A stretch of 64,000 nt of DNA from Streptomyces sp. SN-593 (lineage in GTDB: Bacteria > Actinomycetota > Actinomycetes > Streptomycetales > Streptomycetaceae), in the NCBI RefSeq assembly GCF_016756395.1, contig NZ_AP018365.1, positions 4,005,001 to 4,069,000 of the forward strand, read 5' to 3'. The first letter of the stretch is position 1. Every line of letters starts with the position of its first letter. Position numbers and translations under genes: made by a program. The notes under the pieces were generated by a model. It did not search any database and was not told where the DNA came from. It saw nothing but the letters and a program-made list of their open reading frames with translations. Below are positions 45,269 through 52,101 of the stretch, piece after piece.

Positions 45269-46084
45269 TCAGCCGTCCGCGCGGCGCCTGGCGACGTACA
45301 GGCCCTTGGTGTGCGCCTGGTCGTCCACGTCGTCGGAGAGCGAGCCGTCCCGCTCCAGGCCGTGGGCGGCCACCAGGTCCAGCCCCGCCGCGTCCAACGC
45401 GGCGGCGAACTCCTCGCGGCTGTGGTGCCGTTGGAGGTGCTCGACCCGCTCGCGCCGCCACACGTCGGGCTGCTCGGCGGAGTTGCGGAAGGCGTTCATG
45501 ACCATCCGGAACCGCTTCGGGTCCCCCTCGCGGGCCAGGAAGCGCCCGCTCATGGTCGCGTACAGACCGTCGTACTCGTAGACGTGCGTGGAGGTCATCA
45601 GGCCGTACCCGCGGCCGGTGTTGGCGTCGAAGACCAGCACGCCGCCGGGCCGCATCACGCTGCCGATGCTGGCCAGCGCCTCGGTCAGGTGGGCCGGGTC
45701 GGCGAGGTAGTTGACGATGTCGCTCATGCACAGCACCACGTCGTAGGTGCCCTCGGCGGTGAACGGCAGCCGCAGGTCGTGGACGTGGAAGCCGATGCCG
45801 GTGTCCGCGTACTTGGTGCGGGCGACGTCGATCATCCCGGCGCTGATGTCCACGCCCACCGGGTCGAACCCGCGCTCGGCGAAGGCGACCGTGCTGCGGC
45901 CGGTGCCGCAGCCGGCGTCCAGCAGCCTGGTGCCGGGCGGGTCGGCGCGCTTGATCAGCGTCTCCAGGATGTTGCCGAAGACGGTGTAGTCGTCGCCCTG
46001 GGACAGCAGGTCGTAGAAGGGCGCGGTGGCGTCGTAGGCGACGGCGGCGTGGTCGGTGGGGACGGCGGGGACGGTGGCGGTCAC
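45269..46084 (-). CDS. SAM-dependent class I methyltransferase
   Basis: This 271-residue enzyme has the AdoMet-binding motif I LLDAGCGTGRS (about 55-65), an acidic motif II (GVDISAGMI) and the post-motif regions YDVVLCMSDIVNYL and LRPGG-like VMRPGGVLVFD. It has the small-molecule or peptide methyltransferase fold, and no substrate-specific domain is visible. The GTG start at 46084 follows GAGGAG. It lies between glycosyltransferase and exporter genes in the peptide cluster and could methylate the peptide, its terminus or its sugar. A 268-bp gap to the preceding glycosyltransferase may hold a second promoter. Confidence 0.88.
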   Translation of the reverse strand: MTATVPAVPTDHAAVAYDATAPFYDLLSQGDDYTVFGNILETLIKRADPPGTRLLDAGCGTGRSTVAFAERGFDPVGVDISAGMIDVARTKYADTGIGFHVHDLRLPFTAEGTYDVVLCMSDIVNYLADPAHLTEALASIGSVMRPGGVLVFDANTGRGYGLMTSTHVYEYDGLYATMSGRFLAREGDPKRFRMVMNAFRNSAEQPDVWRRERVEHLQRHHSREEFAAALDAAGLDLVAAHGLERDGSLSDDVDDQAHTKGLYVARRRADG

Positions 46085-46352
46085 GTGCGCTCCTCGGTCC
46101 GGCGGGACGGGGCGGGTTGCGGGCTACGGCTCTGAAGCCGCGGCTGGGCGCGGCGACGACGATGACGGGCGGGTACGGCCGCCCGCGCGGGTACGGAAGG
46201 GGGCGCGGAGGCGGAAGGGGGCGCGGAGGCGGCTGCGGGCCACGGGATGCGGCGCCCCTCGGCCCGCGCGCGCGGGTCGCACGCGTACGGACCGCCGCGC
46301 GGGCCCGACGGTCCGTCGCGCGCGGGGAGTTCGGCGCCGTCCGGGATGGGGT
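46085..46352. other. Intra-cluster gap with short repeats
   Basis: This 268-bp gap separates glycosyltransferase and methyltransferase. An 18-bp unit (ggaagggggcgcggaggc) is tandemly duplicated around 46195-46230. I see no gene here. A second promoter could lie here. Confidence 0.5.
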
Positions 46353-47597
46353 TCAGCGGGCTGCCTCCTCGATCACCTGGGCGGCCGCCGTGGCACTCTT
46401 CGCCTGGGCCAGCGCGGCACCGAGGGCCCCCGCGGCCGCGCGCAACCGGGAGTCGTCGATCGCCGGCCCCAACGCGTCGCCGTCCGCGCGGGGTTCGGGC
46501 AGTTGTGCCGCGACCCCGGCACGTCGGCAGGCGGCGGCGAGCAGCCGCTGCTCCCCACCGTTGGGCCGCAGCAGCAGCGGCAGACCGTGCACCAGCGCGC
46601 CGAGCACCGGCGCGCTGGTGCCGTTGCCGGCCACCGCCTCGGCGCGCGCCAGCAGGTCGCCCATCCGCGGCCGGCGGACGGTGACGACGTCGGAGCCCGG
46701 CGCGGGGGCGCGGGCGTCGGTGCGGGCCAGCTCGACCACGGCCTGGTGGCCGCTACCGGTGAAGGCGGCGTCGATCCACGGCCACAGGCTCTCCCCGCCG
46801 AAGGTGCGCCCCAGGTGGACGTAGACCAGCGGCTTGCCCACCCGGTCGAGGTGGTCGGCGAGCGCGTCGTCCGTGAGGGGCGCGGCATCCCTCCCGGACG
46901 CGTCCCGTACGGACCAGTCGCGGACCGGCTCGTCCTGTTCCGCCCCGCCGGGTGCGGGCGCGTCGAACTCGGCGGACGGCTCCCACCACAGCGGGCCCAC
47001 GTGCCGTACGCCCCGCGGCAGCACCGCGTCCGGCCGTTCGAGGTCGGGGTGCCCGCGCAGCAGGAACGCCTGGCCGAGCAACTGCCGTGCCGGGTCGGCC
47101 GGTTCCGGCAGACCCAGGTCCAACCGCGCGCGCAGGGCCCGGTGGTGGCGCAGCGTCTCCGCGAGCCGCCAACCGCGGTCCTCCGCGTCGGACCCGGCGC
47201 CGCCCCCGTCACCGCCCGGCCCCGGATCCGCGTACGGCCACAGGTGGCAGGCCAGGCCGAGCACGACCGCGGGCAGGTCCAGGTACTCCGCGGCCAGCAG
47301 CGCCCCGGGGCACAGCGCCGAGGTCACCACGACGTCGGGGCGCAGCGCCCGCGCCGCGTCGCACACGGCGCGGAACTGCGACTCACCGTCGCGGAACCAC
47401 CGGCTCACGTCGAAGGCGTGCGGTGCGGCCGGGGGGTGCGCGGGCAGGACCGCGATTCCGGCGGCGGCCGCCGCCCGTCCCGCCGCGCCCGCGGCGAACA
47501 GCGTCACGTCGTGCCCGCGCCGGTGCAGCTCCAGGGCCGCCGCCGTCGCCGGGTAGAGGAAGCCGCCGCTGCTCTGCGGGCACAGCAGGACCTTCAC
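46353..47597 (-). CDS. GT-B glycosyltransferase (UGT/MGT-like)
   Basis: This 414-residue enzyme begins MKVLLCPQSSGGFLYPATA, has an N-terminal Rossmann half, and carries the nucleotide-sugar site in the C-terminal half (GNGTSAPVLGALVHGLPLLL, followed by NGGEQRLLAAACRRAGVA). This is the GT1 (MGT/UGT) pattern of antibiotic glycosyltransferases, which use UDP- or dTDP-sugars on aglycones. Its GTG start overlaps the radical SAM stop as GTGA, so both are made together. It is likely to glycosylate the modified peptide, perhaps on Ser, Tyr or Cys. No deoxysugar genes are nearby, so a common sugar (glucose, GlcNAc) is probable. Confidence 0.85.
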   Translation of the reverse strand: MKVLLCPQSSGGFLYPATAAALELHRRGHDVTLFAAGAAGRAAAAAGIAVLPAHPPAAPHAFDVSRWFRDGESQFRAVCDAARALRPDVVVTSALCPGALLAAEYLDLPAVVLGLACHLWPYADPGPGGDGGGAGSDAEDRGWRLAETLRHHRALRARLDLGLPEPADPARQLLGQAFLLRGHPDLERPDAVLPRGVRHVGPLWWEPSAEFDAPAPGGAEQDEPVRDWSVRDASGRDAAPLTDDALADHLDRVGKPLVYVHLGRTFGGESLWPWIDAAFTGSGHQAVVELARTDARAPAPGSDVVTVRRPRMGDLLARAEAVAGNGTSAPVLGALVHGLPLLLRPNGGEQRLLAAACRRAGVAAQLPEPRADGDALGPAIDDSRLRAAAGALGAALAQAKSATAAAQVIEEAAR

Positions 47598-48829
47598 GAG
47601 CCGGTCACCGCCAGCGGTCCGGCCGCGGGCGCCGCCGTCCGGTCCGCCTTCTCGGCCCCCGTCCGCTCGGCCGCCTCCACGGCGGCCAGCCGGCGCCGGC
47701 GGGTGCGCAGCATCTCCAGCAGCCCGACGGTCAACGCGTCGTCGAACGCCTGGGACTGCGCGGCGGTCGTCGCGCTCACCGCGAACTCGCCGCAGCTCAC
47801 CCAGCGGTCGGCGGGGTACTCCTGGTAGCCGTCCTCGACGCTGCCGACCTCGTACCCGGGTTTGCCGATCGTCTCCCAGCAGCTGTAGAGGGTGCCGTCG
47901 GCGTTGATCACCGCGCCGGTGCCGCCGTCGCGCTCGCCGCAGAACCCGCACGCGCTGCCACCCGGCCAGCCCACGGAGAAGCCGCTTTCGAGGGCGTCGG
48001 CGTAGGCGCGCAGCAGCACGTCCACGTCGTCGGCCGAGCGCTTCATCACCGGGTCGAACATGCCGTCGTAGTTGAGCACCGGGGCGATGTCGAGGTTGCA
48101 GCGGGAGGCGTCGAGCCGCTCCGCGAGGTCGGCGACGAGGCCGCCGAGCAGCGGCAGCCCCTCGGCGGTGGTGTTCAGCCGCAGCGACAGCCGCAGGCCG
48201 GTGGACTCCTGCACGGCGGCGCAGTTGGCCAGAACCTTGTCGAAGGTGCCGCGGCCGGCGCGCGTGAAGCGGGTGCCGTCGTGCAGTTCCTTCGGCCCGT
48301 CGAGGGTGATCTGCACCGAACGCAGTCCGACGGCTTCGAGCTTGCCGGCCACCCGGGGCGTCAGCAGCACCCCGTTGCTGACCATGGACGCGGTCAGCGG
48401 GGCCAACTGTGAGAGCCGCTTGAGCAGTTCGACGCAGCCCCAGCGGTTGAGCAGCGGCTCGCCGCCGAACAGCAGCACGAACAGCCGGTCGAGTCCGGTG
48501 GCGCGCAGGCGGGGTTCGGTGAAGGCGGCGATCTTGTCGATCATGGCGCCGTCGAGCACTTCGCGCGCGATCCGCGGCGGGTCGAAACGGCCCGGCAGCG
48601 CCGCCTCGGTGTTCTGGAAGCAGTACGGGCAACCGAGGTTGCAGGCGGTCGAGGTGACCACGGTCAGGCTGTAGCGACTGGCCGGCTTGGGCTGTTCGAC
48701 GCCCTGCCGCGCCAGTTCGGCGCGCCCTTCGGCGGTCAGCCGCCCGTCTTCGTGGAACCGCTTCGGCATGAGCACGGTCGAGCCGGGACCGAGGTACCAG
48801 ACACCGGACTTTCCTTCGAGGACTCTCAT
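47594..48829 (-). CDS. Radical SAM/SPASM peptide maturase
   Basis: This 411-residue enzyme has a radical SAM cluster motif C63-x3-C67-x2-C70 (TACNLGCPYCFQ), the GGEPLLN SAM-binding loop, and a C-terminal SPASM domain with extra cysteines (SACGFCGERDGG, LYSCWETIG, WVSCGEF). An N-terminal about 50-residue segment may be the leader-binding part. SPASM maturases install thioether, carbon-carbon or decarboxylation modifications in ribosomal peptides; the nearest precursor is the 55-residue peptide gene just upstream. I chose ATG 48829: similarity starts there, and a 197-bp gap with a hairpin separates it from the precursor. Confidence 0.93.
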   Translation of the reverse strand: MRVLEGKSGVWYLGPGSTVLMPKRFHEDGRLTAEGRAELARQGVEQPKPASRYSLTVVTSTACNLGCPYCFQNTEAALPGRFDPPRIAREVLDGAMIDKIAAFTEPRLRATGLDRLFVLLFGGEPLLNRWGCVELLKRLSQLAPLTASMVSNGVLLTPRVAGKLEAVGLRSVQITLDGPKELHDGTRFTRAGRGTFDKVLANCAAVQESTGLRLSLRLNTTAEGLPLLGGLVADLAERLDASRCNLDIAPVLNYDGMFDPVMKRSADDVDVLLRAYADALESGFSVGWPGGSACGFCGERDGGTGAVINADGTLYSCWETIGKPGYEVGSVEDGYQEYPADRWVSCGEFAVSATTAAQSQAFDDALTVGLLEMLRTRRRRLAAVEAAERTGAEKADRTAAPAAGPLAVTGS

Positions 48830-48908
48830 CGTTCGCCGTGGGCTTCCTGTCGAGGGGCGTGACGGGCGGGACCTTGGGCGTGTCCGCGGGGCGGCCCCGG
48901 AGGACGGC

Positions 48909-48952
48909 CCCGGGCCGGGTGCGCGGCCTCGCGGCGGCACACCCGGCCCGGG
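48909..48952 (-). terminator. Attenuator-like hairpin between precursor and maturase
   Basis: Arms 48909-48920 (cccgggccgggt) and 48941-48952 form a perfect 12-bp stem with a 20-base loop, midway between the precursor peptide stop (49027) and the radical SAM start (48829). A partial terminator here would give many precursor copies per enzyme, as in many RiPP clusters. Confidence 0.65.
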
Positions 48953-49026
48953 CCTGACGGGACCGGTACGTCAACGGCGGTGCGTCGACGGCGGTACGGG
49001 CGCGAAGGCGCCCGCTTCCCCTCGGC

Positions 49027-49194
49027 TCAGGAGGCGTTCTCCTTGTCGAACACGCCACAGATGACGCCGTCCGACGGCAGCTTCTCGGCCGAGTGCGCCT
49101 CGACGTCGTCGCCCGAGAACGCCGGAGCGAAGTCCTTGTCGTACACGCCGCAGATGACCTCGACGCCCTCGAATTTCTCGGCCCCACTAGGCAT
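49027..49194 (-). CDS. RiPP precursor peptide with duplicated core
   Basis: This 55-residue peptide has a strong ribosome binding site (GGAGGA, five bases before the ATG at 49194) and its own promoter. It consists of two near-copies of a 19-residue unit, AEKxxxxxVICGVxDKxxA, at residues 5-23 and 36-54 (period 31). The cores are VICGVYDKD (13-21) and VICGVFDKE (44-52), with one Cys each (Cys15, Cys46). Between them lies a linker with GDDVEAHS. It directly precedes a radical SAM/SPASM gene, so it is the likely substrate. The VICGVY stretch resembles the C-terminal CGVY of the mycofactocin precursor MftA, but here it is internal and followed by Asp-Lys. Confidence 0.85.
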   Translation of the reverse strand: MPSGAEKFEGVEVICGVYDKDFAPAFSGDDVEAHSAEKLPSDGVICGVFDKENAS

Positions 49195-49248
49195 GAATTC
49201 CTCCAGGGAAGTTAAGGTTTTTCGGGGTGCTGAGCGCCCCCGATTTCG

Positions 49249-49277
49249 AGATTAGGACGACACCCCCGGGGTGTCAA
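49249..49277 (-). promoter_or_regulatory. Promoter of the precursor peptide
   Basis: On the minus strand TTGACA (49277-49272), a 17-base spacer and TAATCT (49254-49249) form a near-consensus housekeeping promoter. Transcription would start near 49240, about 45 bases before the ATG. It is the best promoter in the window and marks the peptide as strongly expressed. Confidence 0.8.
49259..49275. promoter_or_regulatory. Palindromic operator in the precursor promoter
   Basis: GACACCCC-c-GGGGTGTC is a perfect 8-bp inverted repeat centred between the -35 and -10 boxes. A bound dimeric regulator would block RNA polymerase. The regulator is not evident in the window. Confidence 0.7.
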
Positions 49278-49448
49278 TATCCCGTTTCCACTCGCCCGCG
49301 CCGCGCTTTGCCGGAGCGTTCCCGGAAAAGGGCATGCCGAAAGAAGACTCCGTACCGGCGCGCGAAAAAGGCGGCGTGAAGCGTGCACAGCAATGCAAAG
49401 AGTCAGGTCAGAGCGGCCTCAGGGGCCGGACCTCGGATTTCTCCGCCG

Positions 49449-49601
49449 TCAGTCGGAGTCTTCGGAATGCCCCTCGCCGTCGTCCCGCGCGGCGGTCTCG
49501 ACGTCCGCCGAATGCGCCTGGACGTCCAACAGGTCGGTTTCCATGTAAAGCGGGCACAGTGCGGACGACATACTGATGAACTGCTCCGGTTCATCCTGCA
49601 T
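49449..49601 (-). CDS. Second small precursor-like peptide
   Basis: This 50-residue open frame has an ideal ribosome binding site (GAGGAGGA, five bases before the ATG at 49601). Residues C16-P-L-Y19 align with C15-G-V-Y18 of the downstream peptide, and LDVQAHSAD (25-33) with DDVEAHSAE there. The C-terminal 17 residues are acidic (DDGEGHSEDSD). It has one Cys and no second repeat. It is probably co-transcribed with the GAF gene 90 bp upstream. I infer a related precursor or a decoy/regulatory copy in the same cluster. Confidence 0.75.
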   Translation of the reverse strand: MQDEPEQFISMSSALCPLYMETDLLDVQAHSADVETAARDDGEGHSEDSD

Positions 49602-49691
49602 GGATTCCTCCTCGTAAATGTGGGGTGCGTGGAGGTGCGGGTGCGTGCGGTACGCGGTGCGGTGCCGTGCGGGTCGACGTGCGGGTTCAGG

Positions 49692-50348
49692 TCACGGGGC
49701 CCGGCCGGCGTCCGGCGCCGGGTCCGGGTCCGGGTCCGGGTCGAGCAGGTCGGCGAGCGCTTCGAGCAGGGCCCGGCCGGCGTCGGCCCGGCGGCCGGTG
49801 GCCGTGGCGAGGACCGAGGCGATCCGGTCCAGGGGTCCGGCCGCGGCGGGGGCGGCGGGCGCGCGGGCGGCGCGCCGGTGGTCCCGCAGCAGCGCCAGCG
49901 CCGCCGTGCTCTGGCGGGCGAGTTCGGAGAGCAGGTCCATGGCGTCCAGGTCCCCGACCCCGTCGGTCTTCGGGTCGAGCACCTCGAGCACGCCGATGAT
50001 CTCGCCCGCGTGCTCCATCGGGACCGCCATCAGGACGTCCGGCACCAGGCCCGTTCCGAGCGCGAAGTCGCGGTCGAACCGGACGTCGTCGGCGACGCCC
50101 CGGACGATCACGGTCTCGCCGGTGGCCGCGACCCAGCCCGCGATCCCGCGCCCCGCGGGGATCGCCGTGCCCACCAGCCGGTCCTCGCCCACGCCCGAGG
50201 ACGCCTCGAAGACCAGGGCGCCCCGCTCCTCGTCGTGCAGGCACACCGACGCCGCGGCGGCGGAGAAGGACAGCCGGGCCAGCCGGGCGGTCGACCGCAG
50301 GATCTCGTCGGACGGCTGCGCCGCCTCCGGTCGCGGGGCGGCGCTCAT
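49692..50348 (-). CDS. GAF domain protein
   Basis: This 218-residue cytosolic protein has a GAF domain (about 20-155): ASVCLHDEERGALVFEASSG, RGIAGWVAATGETVIVRGV, GEIIGVLEVLDP. A short C-terminal helical tail ends in Asp-Pro repeats. GAF domains bind small ligands or serve as oligomerisation platforms; no output domain is attached. It overlaps the S8 peptidase gene by ATGA and lies just before the precursor-like genes. It could sense the product or partner the protease; this is inferred from the coupling. Confidence 0.85.
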   Translation of the reverse strand: MSAAPRPEAAQPSDEILRSTARLARLSFSAAAASVCLHDEERGALVFEASSGVGEDRLVGTAIPAGRGIAGWVAATGETVIVRGVADDVRFDRDFALGTGLVPDVLMAVPMEHAGEIIGVLEVLDPKTDGVGDLDAMDLLSELARQSTAALALLRDHRRAARAPAAPAAAGPLDRIASVLATATGRRADAGRALLEALADLLDPDPDPDPAPDAGRAP

Positions 50349-51307
50349 CCCTGGCTCCTCCTCAGGTTTCCGGCGGTCGCGGTCAGGACGTGGCGCAACT
50401 CGGGCGTGCGGAAACGGGGATGGCGCTCCAGGATGCGCGCGCACAGGCCGGTCACGTGCGGGGCGGCGAAGCTGTTGCCGGACACCACCCGCTTGCCGCC
50501 GCCGGGCCAGGGCGCCTCGACGCCCACGCCCCGTGCGAAGAGGTCGACCGGCGGATCCGGGTTGGCCTCCACGTACTCCGGGTCCGGCTCGCCGTGCGCG
50601 CCCACGGACAGCACCGACGGGAAGCGCCACGGGTAGCTGTCCACGGGGCTGTTGTGCGCGGCCGACACCAGCGTGACGCCGGCGAAGTACGCGGCGTCCG
50701 CGAGGTCGTGCAGCCGCTCCTTGTGCTGCTCGCGCCGGGTGGACAGGCTGACGTTGACGACGGCGAACCGCCGCTCCAGCGCCCACTCCAGCGCCCGCAC
50801 CAGCGCCTCCCCGCTCCCCCTCAGGCGCGGCCCCAGGATGCGCACACTGGTGAGCTCGCACTCCGGCGCGAGGGAGCGGATGATGCCGGCGCAGGCCGTG
50901 CCGTGGCCGGCGAGGTCGCCTTCCGTGTCCGGGACCACGTTCCAGCGCGCCCCCGGCTCGGCCGAGTCGGGCTCGGCGGCGTACGCCTCGGCGCTGCCGC
51001 CGATCGCCGGGTGCGCGCCGTCCACGCCGCTGTCGATCACGCACACCCGCACGCCGCGGCCGGTCGTGCCGCCCCACGCCCAGTCGCGCTCCACGGGGTG
51101 GGCCGCGGCGACCCGGCCGGGGTCCAGCGAGCCGCCCCGCGAGGCGTGCGCGAAGCGGATCGTCCGCCGGGCCGCCGGTGCTGCGCCGTCCGGCGCCACG
51201 CCCTCCGCAGGCTCGTAGGGGGGCTCTGGCAAGGCGTCCGGTGAGGCTTCGGATAACGCTACCCGCCCCGCCTGCGGCGGGCCCGCCTCGCACGGCTGGG
51301 ATGCCAT
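50345..51307 (-). CDS. Cytosolic S8 subtilisin-like protease
   Basis: This 320-residue protease has the subtilisin triad: Asp92 (VCVIDSGVD), His135 (DLAGHGTACAG), Ser279 (VSGNSFAAPHV) and the oxyanion Asn in SAAHNS. It has no signal peptide, pro-domain or membrane helix, which is unlike the secreted subtilases of Streptomyces. Within a radical-SAM peptide cluster it is a good candidate for the leader or core-releasing protease. The ATG at 51307 follows GGAAGGGG; the stop overlaps the GAF gene start (ATGA). The N-terminal 80 residues are Ala/Pro-rich. Confidence 0.88.
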   Translation of the reverse strand: MASQPCEAGPPQAGRVALSEASPDALPEPPYEPAEGVAPDGAAPAARRTIRFAHASRGGSLDPGRVAAAHPVERDWAWGGTTGRGVRVCVIDSGVDGAHPAIGGSAEAYAAEPDSAEPGARWNVVPDTEGDLAGHGTACAGIIRSLAPECELTSVRILGPRLRGSGEALVRALEWALERRFAVVNVSLSTRREQHKERLHDLADAAYFAGVTLVSAAHNSPVDSYPWRFPSVLSVGAHGEPDPEYVEANPDPPVDLFARGVGVEAPWPGGGKRVVSGNSFAAPHVTGLCARILERHPRFRTPELRHVLTATAGNLRRSQG

Positions 51308-51462
51308 GGGCCGCCCCTTCCACAGCGCCTCGGTGGTACTCCTGCGAATCCAGTGGACACGTGCGCGTCGTGCGTGCGGTGCGCGTCGTACGGACGGTTC
51401 GGACCGTGCGGGCCATGCGGAGACCAAGTCTCGGCGCACCTGGTTGGGCAACGGCTGGTATT

Positions 51463-51475
51463 CGGTTCACAACCG
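51463..51475. promoter_or_regulatory. Inverted repeat upstream of the S8 protease
   Basis: CGGTT-cac-AACCG is a 5-bp inverted repeat about 156 bp before the protease start. It is short and so only a tentative operator. Confidence 0.35.
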
Positions 51476-51500
51476 GTAAATCCGCAGCTCGTAGCGGGTC

Positions 51501-51695
51501 TCACAGGTGCCGGTCGATGCTGCCGACCACGTCCGCGAGGTTCTTCGCGCACGCGACCGCGATCACGGCCAGCCGCCCCGCGGTCCGCAGCCGCGCCCCG
51601 ATCCGCCCCCGCCCTCCGGGCTTCGCCCGGCTCTCCGCGCTCGGACCGACGCCCGGATGCCCACCCCGGACCGCATCGGAAACACCATCCGCCAC
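51501..51695 (-). CDS. Small basic peptide, unknown
   Basis: A 64-residue frame starts with GTG at 51695, five bases after GGGAGGG, and has consistently G/C third positions. The N-terminal half is Gly/Arg-rich (AKPGGRGRIGARLRTAGRL); the end is AVACAKNLADVVGSIDRHL with a single Cys. It lies upstream of the S8 protease gene on the same strand in the promoter region of the peptide cluster. It could be a third small peptide of the cluster or an unrelated small protein. I do not recognise it. Confidence 0.55.
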   Translation of the reverse strand: MADGVSDAVRGGHPGVGPSAESRAKPGGRGRIGARLRTAGRLAVIAVACAKNLADVVGSIDRHL

Positions 51696-52101
51696 AGAGC
51701 CCTCCCTGATCCCACCTCGAACGGAACCCGCCTCCGCGGAAGCCCTGGAGCACTCTCACTCTCAAGCTCACTCTTCGGCTCACATTCCGCGAACTAAGAG
51801 CACTCTAGACCCTTTCCGAGCCCGGCCGTCCCCGAATACGCGTAGTCCCCTCCTTCCGACCACCTCCGCCCTGACCCCGTGCAGCCCGGCACCGCCCCGC
51901 GAGGGCACTACGCGCAACTCCGCCGTCCGCCCGCGGGGTTCGGCCGCGTGCGCGCGGCGGCGGGGGGCGGTACGGGCGCCGGGCGTGCGCTGCGGGGTGC
52001 GCGGGTGCGTCCGAGCGCCGTGGCGGGTCGGGTCGGGGGCCGGGCACCGGGGCGGGGGCCCGGGCAGACTGGTGGGCCGGATCGTGGGGGGAGGGGACCC
52101 G

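Larger units (their letters stand above)
51308..52101. other. Divergent promoter region of the peptide cluster
   Basis: This 794-bp region lies between the S8 protease and ABC exporter genes. It holds a small open frame (51501-51695), the inverted repeat CGGTT-cac-AACCG (51463-51475), and two copies of GAGCACTCT (51748-51756 and 51798-51806), 50 bp apart. Promoters of both operons must lie here. Beyond these I see no gene. Confidence 0.55.

Noticed and set aside
49027..49194. Mycofactocin precursor (mftA)
   Set aside because: The CGVY match is clear but the residues are internal and repeated, and mftB, mftC partner genes and the mycofactocin dehydrogenases are missing.
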